From positions 62,001 through 126,000 of the forward strand of contig NZ_VYKK01000001.1 of the NCBI RefSeq assembly GCF_008710135.1: 64,000 bases of DNA. Reading direction: 5' to 3'. Source of the DNA: Paenibacillus spiritus (GTDB lineage: Bacteria > Bacillota > Bacilli > Paenibacillales > Paenibacillaceae). Positions within the stretch are counted from its first letter, which is position 1; the number at the start of each line of letters is the position of its first letter. The translations under genes and the position numbers were made by a program. Below, piece by piece: positions 60,092 to 64,000 of this stretch. A model generated the notes under the pieces. The model was given only the letters and a program-made list of their open reading frames with translations, did no database searches and was not told the DNA's origin.

Positions 60092-60183
60092 TTTTAGCCT
60101 TCCGGCAAAATATATGTCAATCGTTTTCATACTGAATATGCCAGATTACTATAGATTAGATTCTCTCTATTCGAGTATGATAA

Positions 60184-60197
60184 AGGAAACGTTACCA
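60184..60197. promoter_or_regulatory. LacI-type operator, second site
   Basis: AGGAAACGTTACCA; reverse complement TGGTAACGTTTCCT shares the TGGTAACG half with the gtfA operator. A related, degenerate sequence occurs at 53754 and 56689. Confidence 0.55.
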
Positions 60198-60269
60198 CAA
60201 GTAAGCAAACCTCATCGCTTAAGGATGCTTTGAGGAACCATTCAATGGTCGTTGAAAGGGGACGGGGAT

Positions 60270-61061
60270 TTGAACGAGTGGAAAGAATTGACGAATGAAT
60301 CCCGAACCAGATGGGAAGGAATTGCAGAGTTCTGGGATGATTACATGGGTGAACAGAGTAACCGATTCCATCGGGAGATTGTCCGACCATCAACAGAAGA
60401 ACTATTAAAGGTAACGGAGGGTCAAATGATTCTTGATATTGCTTGTGGAAATGGGAATTTCTCACGGAGATTAGCCGATTTGGGCGCAGAAGTTGTTGCT
60501 TTTGATTATAGTGCAACAATGATCGAAAGAGCCTTGTTAAGGTCAACCGATTACTTGAACCGAATTCAATATCAAGTGGTTGATGCTACGAATTATGATT
60601 CCTTAATTGAACTTGGGATTGGACGATACGATGGAGCGGTAGCCAATATGGCTTTAATGGATATTGCTGATCTAACCCATTTAACGAGAGCGTTGCAGCA
60701 ATTGTTAAAGAGAAACGGCGTTTTTGTATTTTCTATACCGCACCCTTGTTTTCAAGCGCCGAACACAAGGAAGATACACGAAACGGAAGACATCAATGGA
60801 GAGATTGTAACCAGAAACAGTGTGCAAATCTCCAAATACTTGACCCCGGAGCCGACCGAGACTATAGGAATAAAGGGGCAACCGGTATCCCATCTCATTT
60901 TCCATAGACCTTTATCGTATTATGTACAGTTGTTTTTAAGTACTGGTTTTGTGCTGGATGGATGGGAAGAACCCTCTTTCCAAATAGATGAAGACAGCGG
61001 CAAACGATTTGATTGGTATGAACTGCCCCCTGCGGTATTATTCCGTTTTAGGAAGCTGTAA
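60270..61061 (+). CDS. Class I SAM-dependent methyltransferase
   Basis: 263 residues from TTG 60270 (AAAGGGG 7-8 bases upstream; an earlier TTG at 60252 is possible). ILDIACGNGNFSRRLADLG is the SAM-binding motif I (DxxxGxG-like), VVAFDYSATMIERA motif II and ALMDIADLTHLTRALQQLLKRNGVFVFS motifs III-IV. Lower GC than gtfA and lacI and placed between them, so probably acquired. Substrate unknown. Confidence 0.87.
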   Translation: MNEWKELTNESRTRWEGIAEFWDDYMGEQSNRFHREIVRPSTEELLKVTEGQMILDIACGNGNFSRRLADLGAEVVAFDYSATMIERALLRSTDYLNRIQYQVVDATNYDSLIELGIGRYDGAVANMALMDIADLTHLTRALQQLLKRNGVFVFSIPHPCFQAPNTRKIHETEDINGEIVTRNSVQISKYLTPEPTETIGIKGQPVSHLIFHRPLSYYVQLFLSTGFVLDGWEEPSFQIDEDSGKRFDWYELPPAVLFRFRKL

Positions 61062-61103
61062 AGTTAACTCCGCAGAGATTGCCGAAATAAGCTGCCCTTG
61101 TAT

Positions 61104-61117
61104 GCTGAACGTTACCA
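61104..61117. promoter_or_regulatory. LacI-type operator in front of the regulator gene
   Basis: GCTGAACGTTACCA; reverse complement TGGTAACGTTCAGC. It lies 24 bases before the regulator's ATG, suggesting autorepression. Confidence 0.6.
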
Positions 61118-61140
61118 CATGAACGTAGGAGGATAAAGGC

Positions 61141-62136
61141 ATGACCAGCATCAAGGATGTCGCCCGCGAGGCGGGGGTCTCCGTAACCACCGTATCCCGG
61201 GTGCTGAACAATCGGGGGTATATCGGGTCTGGGACCCGAAGAGCTGTGGAATCGGCGATGCGCAAGCTCGACTATCAGCCGAACGGCATCGCACGGGCTC
61301 TGCAGAAGAGCCAGTCGTTCTTTCTCGGGATGATCGTGCCCGATTCCAGCCATCCCTTCTTTGGGGACCTGCTGAAGGCCGTCGAGCGGGAAGCGACCCA
61401 TAGCGGCTACAAGCTGCTGGTCTGCAATTCGCTGGACAACCCCGGCATGGAGGAACAGTACATCGGCATGCTCCGGCAGAACCGAGTGGACGGCATCGTC
61501 ATGTGCAGCCATACTCCGGATGCCGGTAGCTACGCCCGCGCCAGGCTGCCGATCGTGTCGTTCGACCGCGTGATCGCCCCCGGCGTGCCGAGCGTCGGCT
61601 CCGACAATTACCGCGGCGGCGAGCTTGCGACGGAGCATTTGATCGCCAAGGGCCGCCGCCGGCTGCTGCACCTGTCCGGCCCGCTCGGGCTTGAGCTGCT
61701 CTCGAACCGGCGGCGGGACGCCTTCGCCGCCGTCTGCCGGGCCCACGGAGACTCGGTAACCGGCGAAGTGATTGAAGCCGACCACAACGGCCTCGGTTAT
61801 GAATACTTCCGGCAGTTCATGCAAGAGCGGCTGCCGCTCCAGGAACTGCGCCGGTACGACGGCGTGTTCTGCAGCAATGACATTGCCGCCTACGCGCTCT
61901 GCGTCCACGCGGCCGGACTCGGCATCGCCGTTCCGAAGGAACTGGCCATTGTCGGCTACGACGGCCACAGCTTCACGCAGATGCTCCAGACGCCCCGGCT
62001 GACTACTATCCGCCAGCCAATCGGCGCCATCGGCGGACTGCTTGCCCGCACGGTCATCGGTCTGATCGAGAAGGAGGAGATCCCTGCCCGGAGCGCGACG
62101 GTCGATGTCGAGCTGATTCAGGGCGACACAACATGA
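61141..62136 (+). CDS. LacI family transcriptional regulator
   Basis: 331 residues. DNA-binding head TSIKDVAREAGVSVTTVSRVLNNRGYIGSGTRRAV (HTH at residues 5-24) with the hinge helix NGIARALQKSQS, then a periplasmic-binding-like ligand domain (GMIVPDSSHPFFGDLLKAVEREA; GVFCSNDIAAYALCVHAAGLGI; IVGYDG). Likely controls gtfA in response to sucrose or a derivative. Good AGGAGG 7-8 bases before ATG 61141. Confidence 0.92.
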   Translation: MTSIKDVAREAGVSVTTVSRVLNNRGYIGSGTRRAVESAMRKLDYQPNGIARALQKSQSFFLGMIVPDSSHPFFGDLLKAVEREATHSGYKLLVCNSLDNPGMEEQYIGMLRQNRVDGIVMCSHTPDAGSYARARLPIVSFDRVIAPGVPSVGSDNYRGGELATEHLIAKGRRRLLHLSGPLGLELLSNRRRDAFAAVCRAHGDSVTGEVIEADHNGLGYEYFRQFMQERLPLQELRRYDGVFCSNDIAAYALCVHAAGLGIAVPKELAIVGYDGHSFTQMLQTPRLTTIRQPIGAIGGLLARTVIGLIEKEEIPARSATVDVELIQGDTT

Positions 62137-62172
62137 AGCGGCGAGGCTACCGGCCCCGCCGCTTCTTCTGTT
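62136..62172 (+). terminator. Terminator after lacI-family gene
   Basis: AAGCGGCG/CGCCGCTT stem with a 13-base loop, followed by CTTCTGTTCTTG. It starts at the last base of the stop codon. Confidence 0.7.
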
Positions 62173-62227
62173 CTTGTCTACTCTATTTCCCGGCCGATAG
62201 CCCCTTCCTTCGCCGCCCGATCTAGCC

Positions 62228-64000
62228 CTAGTCGCCCGCAGGAGACAGCAGGCCCAGCTCCAGACAGGCGGCAATCAGCAGCTTCTTCTCCCCGCCGCTG
62301 AAGTCAATGGTCAGCCGGTCCTCCTCTACAGCGGCAATGACGCCGCGCCCGAACTTGGCATGGCGGACCGCCGCCCCCTTCGCCAGAGCGGAGCGGTCGC
62401 GGATTGCATCCGGCGCGCCTGCCCCGGCTGCCCGGGGAGGCACCACCTGCGCACGCCCGGCGCGGCCGCTTCCGGGAGAAGCGGAACGCGGACTTCCATC
62501 CGCTCGTCCGCCAGTACGGCTCCCGCTCATCCGCTGCGCGCCCGCTCCCGTTCCGCTAATGGAGCGGGAATAGCCGCCTCCGCTCCCGCCGATGCGAACC
62601 GTTCGGACTGCGCCTCCGTCCGGTCCGGTCTCGTCCCGTCCGATTCCGACTTGCCCGCTGCGGACCGGAGGTCCGCTCGCTTCGACTCCTGGCAGAGGCC
62701 GGAGCGCCCCAAGGAACGGCGATTCCGCCGCCGTCTCCCCGTCCCGCTCGCGGTATGTCAGCAGCTCCAGCCGCTTCCGCGCCCGGGTCATTCCGACATA
62801 GAACAGCCGGGCCGATTCCTCCATCGCCAGCTCCCGCTCTTCCTCCGTGCCGCGCCGGTCCTGCGGCGCCGGGAGAATGCCGTCGGTCAGATCAACCATG
62901 TAGACGGCATCGAACTCCAGCCCTTTGGCCCCGTGCAGCGTCGAGAGCGTCAGCACGGCCTCCGTGCGGCGGAGACGGGCTTCCCGCATGACCCGGTCCA
63001 GATGCTTCAGCCGGGCGGCGAACGCCTCCATCGATTCCAGCGTATCGGCGATCTCTTCCAGCGTGTTCAGAATGCCGATCAGCGTCTCGCGGCGGAAGCC
63101 CAGCTTCTCGCACATCTGTTCAAGCGCCTTCTCGTAGCCGAGCCCGCGGCGGATCAGCCGAATCACTTCCCGGGGCGGCATGCCGCTCATCCGAGCGAAG
63201 GCGCGGCGGCATTCCTCGATCCGCTTCGGCTGGTAATCGGCCAGCTCCACCTGCTCCAGCAGCGTGTCGAATACCGAAGCGCCGCTCGGCGTCGGAATCT
63301 CCGACAGCACCGCCATCTGCTTGCGGGTAATATAGGCATTCAGCCGAAGATGAATGCGTTCCAGCAGATCGGCCCGGTGCGGCGCGAAGCTGAATCTCAT
63401 GAAATTCAGAATATCCTCAACGACCCAATGCCTGAAGAAGCCGCTGTCCGTGTCCTTCATGCGGAACGGAATGCCCGCCCGGTCGAAGGCGTTGACCAGC
63501 GCAACGGCGGAATCATTGTTGCGATAGAGAACCGCGGCATCCGCGAACCCCTTCTCGCCCGTCAGGCGGCGAATCCGCTCCACCAGCCCGGGGGCCTGTT
63601 CGGCGTAACTCGGAAGTACCGTGATCCGTACCGATTCCCCTTCCGCCTTGTCCGTGAACATCGTCTTCGGATAGCGGTGCCGGTTCCGGGCAATGAAGGA
63701 GGCCGCCGTCTCCACAATCCGCCGGTCCGACCGGTAATTCTGCTCCATGAACAGAATCCGCGCGTCGGGGTAGAGCTGCCCGAAGCGCTGCAGATAAGAC
63801 GGCTCGGCGCCCCGCCAGCTGTAGATCGACTGGTCATCATCCGCCACCAGACAGAGGTTGCGGTGCGGCCGCGCCAGCTTCTCCAGAAAGACATGCTGAA
63901 TGAGGGACGTATCCTGGCTCTCATCGGCCAGAAGATAGTCGTAGCGCCGCTGAAACCGGCGCAGGAGCTCGGGGTCTTCATCCAGCGCCCGGTTCCCGAT
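62228..64000 (-). CDS. UvrD/PcrA-type ATP-dependent DNA helicase (3' part; runs off right edge)
   Basis: The frame is open from the right edge, giving about 590 C-terminal residues of a superfamily 1 helicase; the Walker A motif is outside the window. Visible motifs are II YLLADESQDTS, III LVADDDQSIYSWRGA, IV EQNYRSDRRIV, V TLSTLHGAKGLEFDAVYMVDLTDG and VI ARLFYVGMTRARKRLELL. A disordered Gly/Ser/Arg segment (about residues 390-475 of the 539 usually called) precedes a PcrA-like C-terminal domain (GAAVRHAKFGRGVIAAVEEDRLTIDFSGGEKKLL). It unwinds DNA in repair. Confidence 0.9.
   Translation of the reverse strand: MGNRALDEDPELLRRFQRRYDYLLADESQDTSLIQHVFLEKLARPHRNLCLVADDDQSIYSWRGAEPSYLQRFGQLYPDARILFMEQNYRSDRRIVETAASFIARNRHRYPKTMFTDKAEGESVRITVLPSYAEQAPGLVERIRRLTGEKGFADAAVLYRNNDSAVALVNAFDRAGIPFRMKDTDSGFFRHWVVEDILNFMRFSFAPHRADLLERIHLRLNAYITRKQMAVLSEIPTPSGASVFDTLLEQVELADYQPKRIEECRRAFARMSGMPPREVIRLIRRGLGYEKALEQMCEKLGFRRETLIGILNTLEEIADTLESMEAFAARLKHLDRVMREARLRRTEAVLTLSTLHGAKGLEFDAVYMVDLTDGILPAPQDRRGTEEERELAMEESARLFYVGMTRARKRLELLTYRERDGETAAESPFLGALRPLPGVEASGPPVRSGQVGIGRDETGPDGGAVRTVRIGGSGGGYSRSISGTGAGAQRMSGSRTGGRADGSPRSASPGSGRAGRAQVVPPRAAGAGAPDAIRDRSALAKGAAVRHAKFGRGVIAAVEEDRLTIDFSGGEKKLLIAACLELGLLSPAGD

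Noticed and set aside
1..64000. CRISPR arrays, IS elements, rRNA or tRNA genes
   Set aside because: No regularly spaced repeats, transposase-like proteins or tRNA/rRNA cores were seen on reading both strands.

Overview
The window is a chromosomal stretch from a high-GC, endospore-forming Firmicute, almost certainly Paenibacillus or a close relative. Evidence for this: genes similar to the B. subtilis yum/yut/yun/yfh families, good AGGAGG ribosome sites with frequent TTG/GTG starts, SAM-I and T-box leaders, and sporulation genes (sda, an alpha/beta SASP, a YjcZ-type peptide, ylbJ/spoVV, lytH, yunB). No rRNA, tRNA, CRISPR array, transposase or integrase was recognised.

Layout. 1-6.1 kb: 5' part of dnaB, hemQ, a type II NADH dehydrogenase, the ferredoxin-NADP reductase yumC, the tiny checkpoint gene sda under a cluster of DnaA boxes, and a short YheC/D ATP-grasp protein. 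6.1-11.1 kb: DIP1984 protein, NSS transporter, small enzymes, a 53-residue membrane peptide, and an A-type Fe-S carrier with a 12-bp inverted repeat over its promoter. 11.3-14.2 kb: mqnE, yutJ, yuzB and the NifU-like yutI. 14.3-19.2 kb: an autoregulated-looking TetR operon with two flavodoxin-fold proteins, then metNIQ behind a SAM-I riboswitch. 19.2-31.7 kb: HEPN protein, UbiD decarboxylase, divergent ctaA, thioredoxin-like protein, ytgP (MurJ), HAD phosphatase, class B PBP, transglutaminase membrane protein and an MFS exporter. 31.7-53.3 kb: sporulation and housekeeping genes including ctaB, yfhP, T-box-controlled trpS, a SASP with a sigma-G-like promoter, pepF, truncated haemoglobin, ylbJ, nadK, a CtpA-type protease, yutD, lipA, lytH, yunB and a guanylate-kinase-like gene.

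53.3-61.1 kb is the accessory region. A 279-bp copy of the 3' end of gtfA (sucrose phosphorylase) is joined to a copy of the gtfA promoter, the remains of an internally deleted second gtfA. To its right lie an A+T-rich two-gene cassette (SAP-like protein plus zinc-ribbon PD-(D/E)XK-like nuclease), a TetR/SDR pair, the intact gtfA, an A+T-rich methyltransferase gene and the LacI-type regulator. Related operator/leader sequences recur in front of each module, which suggests that the gtfA-lacI divergent intergenic region is an insertion hot spot. The two-gene cassette is the best candidate for an undescribed system, possibly phage defence. The window ends inside a UvrD/PcrA-type helicase gene.

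Functional links: hemQ, ctaA and ctaB serve haem and haem A synthesis; mqnE and the UbiD protein fit the futalosine route to menaquinone; the two NDH-2-like enzymes would feed that quinone pool; the Fe-S genes (A-type carrier, yutI, lipA) form a second theme; lytH, yunB, ylbJ, SASP, the YjcZ-type peptide and sda belong to sporulation. Function calls are from reading the translations; no database search was run.
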